DNA from: Actinomycetales bacterium
Lineage (GTDB): Bacteria > Actinomycetota > Actinomycetes > Mycobacteriales > Mycobacteriaceae
Length of the DNA: 18,078 nt
Direction: 5' to 3'
NCBI GenBank assembly: GCA_012838715.1
Contig: DUOR01000077.1
Location: forward strand, 1-18,078
A program made the position numbers and the translations under genes. The notes beneath the pieces are model-generated. The model did no database searches and was not told the DNA's origin. It was given only the letters and a program-made list of their open reading frames with translations. Of this stretch, positions 10,359-17,972 are shown piece after piece (positions within the stretch are counted from its first letter, which is position 1; each line of letters opens with the position of its first letter).

Positions 10359-11966
10359 ATGAGCCCTTCGCCCTCGAGCGAGAACCCCTCGCACCCGTCG
10401 CACGGCACGCCCGCCGCGCCCGCACCCGAGTCCACCTCGAACAGCGCCGCCGCAGCCGCGAACACCGCCGCCCCCGCCGATTCCGGCCCGTGGGCGTCAC
10501 GGACGCACCGCCGTTCGGTGCTGCTCGTCCTGACGGTCGTCGCGACCGCCATCCTCTTCGACGGTTACGACCTCGTCGTCTACGGCGCGGTGCTGCCGAC
10601 GCTGCTCGACGACCCGTCGCAGATTGGCGCCTTGTCGCCGGAGACGGCGGGCACGCTCGGCGCGTGGGCGCTCATCGGCGTGCTCGTCGGCGCGCTGACG
10701 GCGGGTGCGGTCGGTGACCGGTTCGGCCGCAAGCGCGTGATGCTGGTGGCGTCGGTGTGGTTCTCGGCGGGCATGGCCCTGACCGCACTGACCACCTCGA
10801 CCGCCGCGTTCGGCTTCTTCCGCTTCCTGACGGGCGTCGGCGTCGGCATGATCGTCGCCACCGGCGGCGCCATCATCGCGGAGTTCGCTCCGCGCGGCCG
10901 GAAGAACCTGTTCAACGCCATCGTCTATTCGGGCATCCCCGCCGGCGGCGTGATGGCGTCGGTGCTGGCCATCCTGCTTCTGGACGCCATCGGTTGGCGC
11001 GGCCTGTTCCTCATCGGCGCGTCGCCGCTGCTGTTCCTCGTGCCGCTCATCATCGTGGCGCTGCCGGAGTCGCCGCGCTGGCTCGTGTCCGTCGGCCGTA
11101 CCGAGGAGGCACTGGCGGTGTGCGACAAGCACGGGCTGCCCATGTCCGACTTCATCCCCTCCCCCTCCTCGCTTTCCGACGACTCCACCGCCGCCACCGC
11201 CCCGAACCCCGGCGCCACGAACTCCGGCGCCCCGGGCACGGGCTCCCCGAACGCCGCCGCCACCGCCGGTGACGTCGAGACCCCGGCCCCGGCCGAGAAG
11301 GTCGGTTACGCGGCGCTTTTCTCCCGGAAGTACGCCATCGGTGCGCTGCTCATCGGCTTCATGAGCTTCACCGGCCTGCTGCTGACCTACGGCCTGAACA
11401 CGTGGCTGCCGAAGATCATGGAGGGCGCCGGCGGCCAGGCGAGCGGTTCCCTGCTGTTCCTGGTGGTCCTCAACGGCGGCGCCATCGTCGGTGGCCTTGC
11501 GGCGTCCTGGCTGGCCGACCGCATCGGCGCCAAGCGCGTCGTCGCCGGCACCTTCCTCATCGCGGCACTGTGCCTCGTCGCCCTGCCGATGAACCTGCCG
11601 CTCGGCGTCCTGTACGCGGCGGTCGCCATCGCGGGCTTCGGCACGATCGGCACGCAGGTCCTGGTCTACGGCCTGACCGCGAACTACTTCGGCACCGAGG
11701 CCCGTGCCGCGGGCGTCGCCTGGTGCGCCGGCTTCGGCCGCATCGGCGGCATCCTCGGCCCGGTCATCGGCGGCCTCATCATCGGCGCCGGCCTGTCCTC
11801 CGGTTCGGCCCTGTACATCTTCGCGGGCCTGGCCCTCATCGGTTCCGTGCTCACCGCGATGGTGCAGCGCTCCCCGGCGCAGGAGCAGCGCGTCGAACTG
11901 CTCCCGACCCCGGAGCGCACCGAGGAGTCCACCCCGGATTCCACGCACGTCACCGCGGCGAACTGA
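10359..11966 (+). CDS. MFS transporter, aromatic acid:H+ symporter (AAHS) family, BenK/PcaK-like
   Basis: 535 residues, longer than the usual 440-460. Helix 1 carries the AAHS signature DGYD (68-71); loop 2-3 has GDRFGRKR (119-126), helix 6 ends in LPESPRWL (235-242), and loop 8-9 has a degenerate copy, ADRIGAKR. These mark a proton-coupled importer of benzoate, 4-hydroxybenzoate or protocatechuate (family knowledge); the substrate is not decided. The extra length lies in a Pro/Ser/Ala-rich N-tail (1-48) and a Ser/Ala/Thr/Pro/Gly linker in the central cytoplasmic loop (about 266-314). The ATG follows AAGGAG at 8 bases. It has its own promoter and three operator boxes, next to pca genes and benE. 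Candidate names are benK (beside benE) or pcaK (pca regulation), so no symbol is given. Confidence 0.92.
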   Translation: MSPSPSSENPSHPSHGTPAAPAPESTSNSAAAAANTAAPADSGPWASRTHRRSVLLVLTVVATAILFDGYDLVVYGAVLPTLLDDPSQIGALSPETAGTLGAWALIGVLVGALTAGAVGDRFGRKRVMLVASVWFSAGMALTALTTSTAAFGFFRFLTGVGVGMIVATGGAIIAEFAPRGRKNLFNAIVYSGIPAGGVMASVLAILLLDAIGWRGLFLIGASPLLFLVPLIIVALPESPRWLVSVGRTEEALAVCDKHGLPMSDFIPSPSSLSDDSTAATAPNPGATNSGAPGTGSPNAAATAGDVETPAPAEKVGYAALFSRKYAIGALLIGFMSFTGLLLTYGLNTWLPKIMEGAGGQASGSLLFLVVLNGGAIVGGLAASWLADRIGAKRVVAGTFLIAALCLVALPMNLPLGVLYAAVAIAGFGTIGTQVLVYGLTANYFGTEARAAGVAWCAGFGRIGGILGPVIGGLIIGAGLSSGSALYIFAGLALIGSVLTAMVQRSPAQEQRVELLPTPERTEESTPDSTHVTAAN

Positions 11967-12005
11967 CCCCGGCGGCGGCGAACCATCCGCCCCTCCCCAA
12001 CACGA

Positions 12006-12031
12006 AACCCCCGGCCAGGTGGCCGGGGGTT
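12006..12031. terminator. Hairpin terminator between the convergent MFS gene and pcaJ
   Basis: Perfect 11-bp stem AACCCCCGGCC / GGCCGGGGGTT around the loop AGGT, 40 bases after the MFS stop. The minus strand continues with TTTCG, the plus strand with CACG, so the U run is short in either direction. Confidence 0.65.
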
Positions 12032-12044
12032 CACGTATGCCGCC

Positions 12045-12060
12045 GTCGGAAAGCGAAGGG
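12045..12060. repeat. Copy of a dispersed 16-bp element
   Basis: GTCGGAAAGCGAAGGG. The identical 16-mer occurs inverted at 14524-14539 after pcaR; shorter cores are at 7033-7047 (15 bp shared including the flanking CGCC) and 11169-11180 (12 bp, inverted, inside the MFS linker). Confidence 0.7.
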
Positions 12061-12081
12061 AGGATGTCCGGCGGCGGCGCG

Positions 12082-12149
12082 GGCCACGCGACCGAAGGGG
12101 CCACGCGACCGAAGGGGCCACGCGACCGAAGGGGCCGCGCGACCGGAGA
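12082..12149. repeat. Four 17-bp tandem repeats directly behind pcaJ
   Basis: Unit GGCCACGCGACCGAAGG at 12082, 12099 and 12116 is identical three times; a fourth copy at 12133 has three changes. The array ends one base before the pcaJ stop codon, in the space between the convergent MFS gene and pcaJ. Such head-to-tail copies usually vary in number among strains. Confidence 0.9.
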
Positions 12150-12150
12150 A

Positions 12151-12810
12151 TCAAGCGGTGGGCTGCGCCAGCGACTCCGCCACCGCGAAGGGGGCGTCGG
12201 TGACGTCGCGGACGGACTCGACGGTCTCGCCCTCGGCGCACTCGAGGAGGGTGAGGCCCTCGTTCTCGTCGACCGCGAACACGGCGTAGTTGGTGACGAT
12301 CATGTCGACGCACTTCGCGCCCGTCAGCGGCAGCACGCACGCCGGCAGGATCTTGGAGGCGCCCTTCTTGGTGACGTGGTCCATCATCACGATGATCGAC
12401 TTCGCACCATGGACCAGGTCCATCGCGCCGCCCATGCCCTTGACCATCTTGCCGGGGATCATCCAGTTCGCCAGGTCACCGTACTGGGACACCTCCATCG
12501 CGCCGAGGACGGCGACGTCGACGGAACGCGAACGGATCATGGCGAAGGAATCCGAGGAAGAGAAGTAGGAACCGCCCTCGGCGATGGTGATGGTCTCCTT
12601 GCCGGCGTTGATGAGCTCCGGATCGACCTCATCGTCCGTGGGGTACGGGCCGACGCCGAGGATGCCGTTCTCCGAGTGGAGCACGACCTCCAGGTCATCG
12701 GGCAGGTGGCCCGGGATGAGCGTCGGCATGCCGATGCCCAGGTTCACGTACTGGCCGTTGACCAGCTCCTTGGCCACGCGCGCGGCCATCTGCTGCTTCG
12801 TCCAGGTCAC
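12151..12810 (-). CDS. pcaJ: 3-oxoadipate CoA-transferase, beta subunit
   Basis: 219 residues. With PcaI it transfers CoA from succinyl-CoA to beta-ketoadipate, the fifth step of protocatechuate/catechol degradation. The catalytic glutamate of family I CoA-transferases is in HSENG (Glu47); NLGIGMPTL (23-31) and the [11 protein letters not shown] segment are typical beta-subunit motifs. The start is a GTG whose TG is shared with the pcaI stop (GTGA), so the two subunits are translationally coupled. The close paralogue family ScoB (succinyl-CoA:acetoacetate transferase) is the main alternative; pcaR, pcaF and pcaD next door favour PcaJ. Confidence 0.93.
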   Translation of the reverse strand: MTWTKQQMAARVAKELVNGQYVNLGIGMPTLIPGHLPDDLEVVLHSENGILGVGPYPTDDEVDPELINAGKETITIAEGGSYFSSSDSFAMIRSRSVDVAVLGAMEVSQYGDLANWMIPGKMVKGMGGAMDLVHGAKSIIVMMDHVTKKGASKILPACVLPLTGAKCVDMIVTNYAVFAVDENEGLTLLECAEGETVESVRDVTDAPFAVAESLAQPTA

Positions 12811-13553
12811 TTTTCGCTCACCGTCCTGTTCTCGATGCCGGTCTCCTGCGGGCCCACGACGACCACGCGATCGACGTAAATGCCCGGCAGGTCGACCTCG
12901 TTGGGGTCAATCGAATCGACCAGGTGCTCCACCTGGGCAATCGTGGTCTTGCCGCTCATCGCGGCATCCGGGTTGAAGTTCATGGCCGTCTTGTTGAACA
13001 CGAGGTTGCCGTAGCGGTCGCCCTTGTGGGCGTGGACCAGGGCGTAGTCGGCGCGGATGCCCTCCTCGAGGACGTACAGCTGACCGTCGAACTCGCGGGT
13101 CTCCTTCGGCTTCGAGGTCTCGGCGACCGTGCCGTCGGAGTTGTAGCGCACCGGCAGGCCACCCTCGGCGACCTGCGTGCCCACGCCGGCGGTGGTGTAG
13201 AACGCCGGGATTCCGGCGCCGCCCGCGCGCATGCGCTCGGCCAGCGTGCCCTGCGGGGTGAACTCGACGGAGAGCTCACCGGCCAGGTACTGGCGGGCGT
13301 ACTCCTTGTTCGAGCCGATGTAGGAGCCGATGGTCCGGGTGATGCGCCGGTCCTCGAGCAGCGTGCCCAGACCGAAACCGTCGGTGCCGCAGTTGTTGGA
13401 GATGATGGTCAGCTCGCCGGAGCCCAGCTTGCGCAGGGCGGCGATGAGAACGGAGGGGATGCCGACCAGGCCGAATCCACCGACGGCGATGGAGGCGCCG
13501 TCCGGGATATCGGCCACCGCGGCATCTGCGGAGGAAAGGGTCTTGTCAAGCAT
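12807..13553 (-). CDS. pcaI: 3-oxoadipate CoA-transferase, alpha subunit
   Basis: 248 residues. It carries the glycine-rich CoA-binding motif [12 protein letters not shown] (28-39), [13 protein letters not shown], and the conserved GAGIPAFYT and NPDAAMSGK stretches. It is first in the pcaI-pcaJ operon, divergent from pcaR. The ATG is preceded by TACAGT seven bases upstream and lacks a ribosome binding site, so the mRNA is probably leaderless, with the same geometry as valS. An operator box lies just upstream of the -35. The ScoA-type substrate cannot be excluded on sequence alone, but the pca context is strong. Confidence 0.93.
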   Translation of the reverse strand: MLDKTLSSADAAVADIPDGASIAVGGFGLVGIPSVLIAALRKLGSGELTIISNNCGTDGFGLGTLLEDRRITRTIGSYIGSNKEYARQYLAGELSVEFTPQGTLAERMRAGGAGIPAFYTTAGVGTQVAEGGLPVRYNSDGTVAETSKPKETREFDGQLYVLEEGIRADYALVHAHKGDRYGNLVFNKTAMNFNPDAAMSGKTTIAQVEHLVDSIDPNEVDLPGIYVDRVVVVGPQETGIENRTVSEK

Positions 13554-13560
13554 GTCCGAA

Positions 13561-13589
13561 ACTGTACACTGGCGTTCGCAGGTTGTACA
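13561..13589 (-). promoter_or_regulatory. Probable pcaIJ promoter (leaderless)
   Basis: On the minus strand TGTACA (13589-13584) and TACAGT (13566-13561) are 17 bases apart; seven bases then separate the -10 from the ATG. TGTACA occurs twice here (13563-13568 and 13584-13589), forming an imperfect direct repeat with the following GTTCGCA. Confidence 0.5.
13574..13588. promoter_or_regulatory. Secondary operator half-site in the pcaI promoter
   Basis: GTTCG-CAGGT-TGTAC: one intact GTTCG arm and one degenerate arm, exactly 19 bases from the full box at 13593 and lying in the -35/-10 spacer. benE has a CGAAC half-site at the same 19-base offset. Palindrome plus an extra repeat is the layout known for PcaU-type regulators. 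Confidence 0.4.
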
Positions 13590-13592
13590 GCA

Positions 13593-13607
13593 GTTCGCAT
13601 AGCGCAC
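13593..13607. promoter_or_regulatory. PcaR-like operator box in the pcaI/pcaR intergenic region
   Basis: GTTCG-CATAG-CGCAC. It is centred about 46 bases upstream of the predicted pcaI start, immediately outside the -35, the same place as at benE. It lies 118 bases before pcaR and could also serve autoregulation. Confidence 0.7.
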
Positions 13608-13724
13608 AACGTCGGCAAGCAAAAGCACCGCAAAGACACCCGCGGCGGCGACCCCCGCCGCTACCGTCAACGCCGAACGCCCGCACCACCCGCACCGCCG
13701 ACCGCCCGTACCGAAAGGTGAACC

Positions 13725-14507
13725 ATGAACGAACCGAAGGCGCCCGACGCCCTCCACGTCCAGTCCCTGGCCCGTGGCCTGTCCGTCATCCGCGCATTCG
13801 GCGCCGAACGCCCCCGGCAGACCCTGGCGCAGGTCGCCGAAGCAACCGGCCTCGCCCGCGCCACCACCCGCCGCTTCCTGCACACGCTGGTCGACCTGGG
13901 CTACGCCGGCACCGACGGCTCCGAATTCTGGCTCACCCCCCGCATCCTCGAACTGGGCTACTCCTACCTGTCCAGCCTGTCGCTGCCGGCCATCGCGCAG
14001 CCGCGGCTCGAGCAGCTGTCCACGCGCGTCGGCGAATCCAGCTCGATGTCCGTCCTCGACGGCTCCGACATCGTGTACGTCTCCCGCGTGCCCGTGCGGC
14101 GCATCATGACCGTGTCCATCACCCTGGGCACCCGCTTCCCCGCCTACGCCACCTCCATGGGCCGCGTCCTCCTGGCCGACCTGCCCAACGCCGAACTCGA
14201 CGCCTACTTCGCCGCCACCGACGTCGAACGCCTGGCGCCCCGCTCCCTCGGCACGGAAAAGGAACTGCGCAAGGAACTGAAGCAGGTGCGCTCGCAGGGC
14301 TGGGCCCTCGTCGACCAGGAGCTCGAGCCGGGCCTGCGGTCGCTGGCCGCCCCCATCCGCGGCACCGACGGCCGCACCGTCGCCGCGATCAACGTGTCCA
14401 CCCAGACCGCCGCCCACGACATCGACGACCTCCTCCGCGACTTCCTGCCCGCCGTCCTCGACACCGCCACCGCCATCGCCGAGGACCTCGCCGCGCAGCG
14501 CCGCTGA
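13725..14507 (+). CDS. pcaR: IclR-family regulator of the beta-ketoadipate (pca) genes
   Basis: 260 residues. The N-terminal winged helix-turn-helix (about 12-75) includes the recognition region LAQVAEATGLARATTRRFLHTLVDLGY (34-60). The C-terminal effector domain (80-255) has the IclR-type SMSVLDGSDIVYVSRV, FPAYATSMGRVLLA, GWALVDQELEPGLRSLAAPI and AAINVST segments. Length and family agree with PcaR/PcaU/PobR and CatR-type IclR regulators. The ATG has the ribosome binding site GAAAGGTG. It sits between divergent pcaIJ and pcaFD; in C. glutamicum PcaR is reported to repress pcaIJ and pcaFDO (from memory). The operator boxes in this window are its natural target candidates. Confidence 0.92.
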   Translation: MNEPKAPDALHVQSLARGLSVIRAFGAERPRQTLAQVAEATGLARATTRRFLHTLVDLGYAGTDGSEFWLTPRILELGYSYLSSLSLPAIAQPRLEQLSTRVGESSSMSVLDGSDIVYVSRVPVRRIMTVSITLGTRFPAYATSMGRVLLADLPNAELDAYFAATDVERLAPRSLGTEKELRKELKQVRSQGWALVDQELEPGLRSLAAPIRGTDGRTVAAINVSTQTAAHDIDDLLRDFLPAVLDTATAIAEDLAAQRR

Positions 14508-14523
14508 CGCCGCCCCACTCACC

Positions 14524-14539
14524 CCCTTCGCTTTCCGAC
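14524..14539. repeat. Inverted copy of the dispersed 16-bp element
   Basis: CCCTTCGCTTTCCGAC, the exact reverse complement of 12045-12060, in the 98-base gap between pcaR and pcaF. Confidence 0.7.
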
Positions 14540-14605
14540 GCCGCCCCTTCCGCATCCGCCGGAACGGGCGGCGGCAACGGACCCCGATAACCCCGAAAGG
14601 CACCC

Positions 14606-15865
14606 ATGACCTCCCCCGATAACGTGAACTCGCCCGCCAAGAACCCCGACGACGTCGTCCTGTGCTCCCCGCTGCGCACGGCGGTCGGCGGTTACGGCGG
14701 CTCCTTCGTCAACGTCCCGGTGCAGGACCTCGCGGCGACCGTGGTCTCCGCCATCGTCGAGCGCACCGGCATCGACCCCGCCGAGGTCGACGACCTCATC
14801 CTCGGCCAGGCCAACCCGAACGGCTCCGCCCCGGCGCTGGGCCGCGTCGTCGCCCTCGACGCCGGCCTCGGCGATTCCGTCCCGGGCATGCAGCTCGACC
14901 GCCGCTGCGGTTCGGGACTGCAGGCCGTCGCCACCGCCGCGGCGCACGTCGCCTGCGGGGCCGCGGACCTCATCATCGCCGGCGGCGCCGAATCCATGAG
15001 CCGCACCGAGTACACCGTCGACTCGAAGGTCCGCTGGGGCGCCAAGGGCGGCAACATGACTTTCCGCGACCGCCTCTCCGAGGCCCGCGAAACCGCCGGC
15101 GGCAAGAACCACCCCATCCCCGGCGGCATGATCGAAACCGCCGAGAACCTCCGCCGCGAGTACTCCATCACCCGTGAAGCCCAGGACGAACTGGCCGCCG
15201 AATCCCACGCCCGCGCCGTCGCCGCCCGCGACAACGGCATCTTCGCCGGGGAAATCGTCCCCGTCACCGCGCCCGCCGCCCGCCGGAAGGACCCGGCCGT
15301 CGAGGTCACCGAGGACGAGCACATGCGCCCGGGCACGACCGTCGAAAAGCTCGCGGGACTGCGCCCCGTGATGGGCCGCCAGGACGAGCAGGCGACGGTG
15401 ACCGCCGGCAACGCGTCCGGGCAGAACGACGGCGCCGCCGCGATGATCGTCACCACCCGCGCCAAGGCGGAGGCCCTCGGCCTCGAACCGATGGCGAAGC
15501 TCGCCGGCTGGGCCGTCGCCGGCGTCGCCCCCGAAACGATGGGCATCGGCCCCGCCCCCGCCACCGCCAAGGCTCTCGGGCGACTGGGCCTCACCCTCGA
15601 CGACATGGACGTCATCGAACTCAACGAGGCGTTCGCCGCGCAGGCACTGGCCGTCCTCGCCGAATGGGGCGTCGACGCCACCGACCCGCGCCTCAACCCG
15701 CACGGCTCCGGCATCTCGATGGGCCACCCCGTCGGCGCGACCGGCGCCCGCATGCTGGTCACCCTCAGCCACGAACTGCGCCGCCGCGACGACGCCCGAT
15801 ACGGCCTGGCCACCATGTGCATCGGCGGCGGCCAGGGCATGGCCGCCGTGCTGGAGAAGGAATAA
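14606..15865 (+). CDS. pcaF: 3-oxoadipyl-CoA thiolase (beta-ketoadipyl-CoA thiolase)
   Basis: 419 residues. It cleaves beta-ketoadipyl-CoA with CoA into succinyl-CoA and acetyl-CoA, the last step of the pathway. Catalytic residues are all present: Cys101 in RRCGSGLQA, NEAFAAQ, His374 in GHPVGATGAR and Cys405 in CIGGGQG. Length is about 15-20 residues more than many thiolases because of a polar N-tail. The ATG follows GAAAGGCACCC. It is 98 bases after pcaR and 51 before pcaD, likely one transcription unit. A general acetyl-CoA acetyltransferase is the alternative; context supports PcaF. Confidence 0.93.
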   Translation: MTSPDNVNSPAKNPDDVVLCSPLRTAVGGYGGSFVNVPVQDLAATVVSAIVERTGIDPAEVDDLILGQANPNGSAPALGRVVALDAGLGDSVPGMQLDRRCGSGLQAVATAAAHVACGAADLIIAGGAESMSRTEYTVDSKVRWGAKGGNMTFRDRLSEARETAGGKNHPIPGGMIETAENLRREYSITREAQDELAAESHARAVAARDNGIFAGEIVPVTAPAARRKDPAVEVTEDEHMRPGTTVEKLAGLRPVMGRQDEQATVTAGNASGQNDGAAAMIVTTRAKAEALGLEPMAKLAGWAVAGVAPETMGIGPAPATAKALGRLGLTLDDMDVIELNEAFAAQALAVLAEWGVDATDPRLNPHGSGISMGHPVGATGARMLVTLSHELRRRDDARYGLATMCIGGGQGMAAVLEKE

Positions 15866-15916
15866 GGAACACGGGACAAGGAATACGGAACAAGAACAAG
15901 GAACAAGGAGAAGAGC
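15866..15916 (+). repeat. Purine-rich repetitive spacer before pcaD
   Basis: The 51-base gap is made of imperfect repeats of GGAACAAG/GGAATACGG: several AAGGA-type motifs follow one another, ending in AAGGAGAAGAGC directly before the pcaD ATG. Only the last is at correct spacing for translation. The strand asymmetry (nearly no pyrimidines on plus) is unlike the rest of the window. Confidence 0.7.
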
Positions 15917-16780
15917 ATGATCCTGCACCACGTCGAATTCGGCGCCGAGCACGGCGGTGACCCCGTCGTTTTCCTCGGGTCCATCGCGTCCACCACGGAC
16001 ATGTGGCTGCCGCAGCTTGATGCGCTGTCGGCCACGCGCCGCGTCATCGCGCTCGACCACCGCGGCCACGGCCTGTCCCCCGACCCCGACGTCGCGCCCG
16101 GTGAGACGACCTTCGATTCGCTTGCCGACGACGTCCTCGGCACCCTCGATTCCCTCGGCGTCCGGTCCTTCGAGGTGGTGGGACTGTCCCTCGGCGGCGC
16201 GTTGGCGCAGTACCTGGCGGCGACGTCGGACCGCGTGACGAAGGCGGCGTTCCTGTGCACCGCAGCCTACTTCGGCGGCCCCGACAAGTGGGCCCCGCGT
16301 TCGGAATTGACCCGCGCCGAGGGCATGGCCCCGATGGTCGACGGCGTCGTCGGCCTGTGGTTCACCGAGTCGTTCCGCGACGCGAACCCGGCGACCACGG
16401 ACTTTCACCGCCGCATGATCCTGTCGACCCGCGGCGTGGGCTACGCCTCCTGCGCGGACGCCCTCGCCGGCTGGGACTTCCGCGACCGGCTTTCCGAGAT
16501 CACCGTGCCCACCCTCGTTTTGGCGGGCACCGAAGATGGGTCGACGCCCCCGGCGGCGTTGAAGGCCATCGCGGACGGTATCGCGGGCGGCCGCTCGGAC
16601 GCCGGTGCCGGACGCAGCGACGGCAACGGTGGCAACGGTGGCAACGGCGGCAACGGCGGCAACGGCGGCAACGGCGGCAACGGCAGCGTGACGTACGTCG
16701 AGGTGTCCCCCGGCGCCCACGTCCCGACCATCGAGGCCCCCGAGCAGGTCAACAAGGCCTTGGTCGACTTCTTCGGGTAG
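15917..16780 (+). CDS. pcaD: 3-oxoadipate enol-lactonase (alpha/beta hydrolase) with a GGN-repeat insertion
   Basis: 287 residues against about 250-265 for typical PcaD. It hydrolyses beta-ketoadipate enol-lactone to beta-ketoadipate. The alpha/beta-hydrolase triad is visible: nucleophile Ser91 in GLSLGG, Asp207 in GTEDGSTP and His268 in GAHVPTIEAP; oxyanion-hole residues lie near LGSIAST (20-26) and the DHRGHG motif at 47-52. Residues 236-256 are seven Gly-Asn-Gly repeats, encoded by a 9-bp minisatellite, in the surface loop between catalytic Asp and His. The rest of the fold looks intact, so activity is expected. Start is the ATG after AAGGAGAAGAGC. It is the last pca gene before the IS; pcaC, which normally follows or is fused, is not in view. 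Confidence 0.9.
   Translation: MILHHVEFGAEHGGDPVVFLGSIASTTDMWLPQLDALSATRRVIALDHRGHGLSPDPDVAPGETTFDSLADDVLGTLDSLGVRSFEVVGLSLGGALAQYLAATSDRVTKAAFLCTAAYFGGPDKWAPRSELTRAEGMAPMVDGVVGLWFTESFRDANPATTDFHRRMILSTRGVGYASCADALAGWDFRDRLSEITVPTLVLAGTEDGSTPPAALKAIADGIAGGRSDAGAGRSDGNGGNGGNGGNGGNGGNGGNGSVTYVEVSPGAHVPTIEAPEQVNKALVDFFG
16622..16684 (+). repeat. In-frame 9-bp minisatellite in pcaD
   Basis: Seven copies of GGCAACGGY (first two end in T, the other five in C), in phase with the pcaD codons and encoding Gly-Asn-Gly. The near-perfect copies suggest recent expansion by slippage; each gain or loss keeps the frame. Confidence 0.92.
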
Positions 16781-16867
16781 CGCGCCCCGCCGCTCGCTCG
16801 GCCCGCTCACCCATCCCCGCCCCTTCGACTTTCCCTGGCCTCTCGTCTATCCCCGGCCGTTCACTAG

Positions 16868-17972
16868 TTGTTGTGTCCCGGTAGGTTGCGAACGCGACCT
16901 ACCGGGCCATCACCACATCCGGCGATAGCCACGGTCAGACAGAAAAAGGGAAGGCCGTCCCTGTGATTGTCTTGGGTTACCACACTCAAAGACACCAGAA
17001 ACGACCTTCCATGACCCACGCTAACGCACCACTGACCCCCACCGGGCGACTGCGCCTGGCCCAACTCATCGTCAACGACGGATGGAGCTGCGCCCGAGCC
17101 GCCGAACGATTCCAGGTCTCGGCCTCCACGGCCCACAAATGGTCCCGTCGCTACCGCGACGGCTTACCGATGACCGACCGCAGCAGCAGGCCCGCCGCCA
17201 GCCCGAACCAAACGACACAGCGCACCGAACGCCGCATCGTCAAACTGCGCCACACCCGGCGCTGGGGCCCGGCCCGCATCGCCTATCACCTGGGCTTGGT
17301 GCCCTCTACGGTCCACCGGGTACTTCGCCGCTACCGCATGCCGGCCCTGGCGTGCCTCGACCAGGCCACCGGTCTGCCGGTGCGCCGGATGCCAGTCAAC
17401 TCCTACGTCCATGACGCCCCCGGCGACATGGTCCACATGGACATCAAGAAACTCGGTCGCATCCCCGATGGCGGTGGCTGGCGCAAACTTGGCCGCGGAA
17501 ACGACAAGACCAAGGGTCACTCCGGCGTCGGGTACGCCTACCTGCACCACGTTGTCGATGACTGCTCGCGCTTGGCGTATTCGGAAATCCTCGGCGATGA
17601 AAAGAAAGACACCGTCGCAGGGTTTTGGAACCGGGCCCGGGACTTCTTCACCGGTTACGGCATCGGCATCAGCCGGGTGATGACCGACAACGGCCCGGCA
17701 TACCGGTCGCGGTTGTTCAACAACGTGCTTGCTGCCCAGCAGGTCAAACACATCTTCACGCGTCCGTATCGGCCGCAGACCAACGGCAAGGTCGAGCGGT
17801 TCAACCGGACGTTGGCCGCTGAATGGGCCTATGCCGATACCTACGACGGCGAAGCCGCCCGTGCGCAGCAGTATCCGAGGTGGTTGCATCACTACAATCA
17901 CCACCGACCCCATAGCGCACTGGGCGGCTTAACTCCCGCGGAAGTCGTTCACAACCTCACGGGACATAACAC
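16868..17972 (+). mobile_element. Complete IS481-family insertion sequence
   Basis: About 1105 bp with one transposase gene. The terminal inverted repeats begin TGTTGTGTCCC (16869-16893) and, on the other strand, TGTTATGTCCC (17971-17947), with 21 of 25 bases matching. The element is flanked by CTAG on both sides (16864-16867 and 17973-17976), the preferred target of IS481-type elements. The bases outside CTAG differ (A/T left, C/C right), so the duplication is four bases. Inside the left end is a 10-bp hairpin (16877-16886 with 16897-16906), and a 10-base arm (16949-16958) can pair, with one mismatch, with the ten bases just before the transposase ATG (17001-17010). Its base composition is less G+C-rich than the flanks. 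Confidence 0.9.

Noticed and set aside
14519..16810. A 763-codon minus-strand frame opposite pcaF and pcaD
   Set aside because: Shadow frame: the plus strand holds intact catalytic motifs for thiolase and lactonase, and the antisense peptide is low complexity.
16963..17010. GTG at 16963 as the transposase start
   Set aside because: The added 16 residues show no family similarity and the ATG at 17011 gives the normal IS481 N-terminus.
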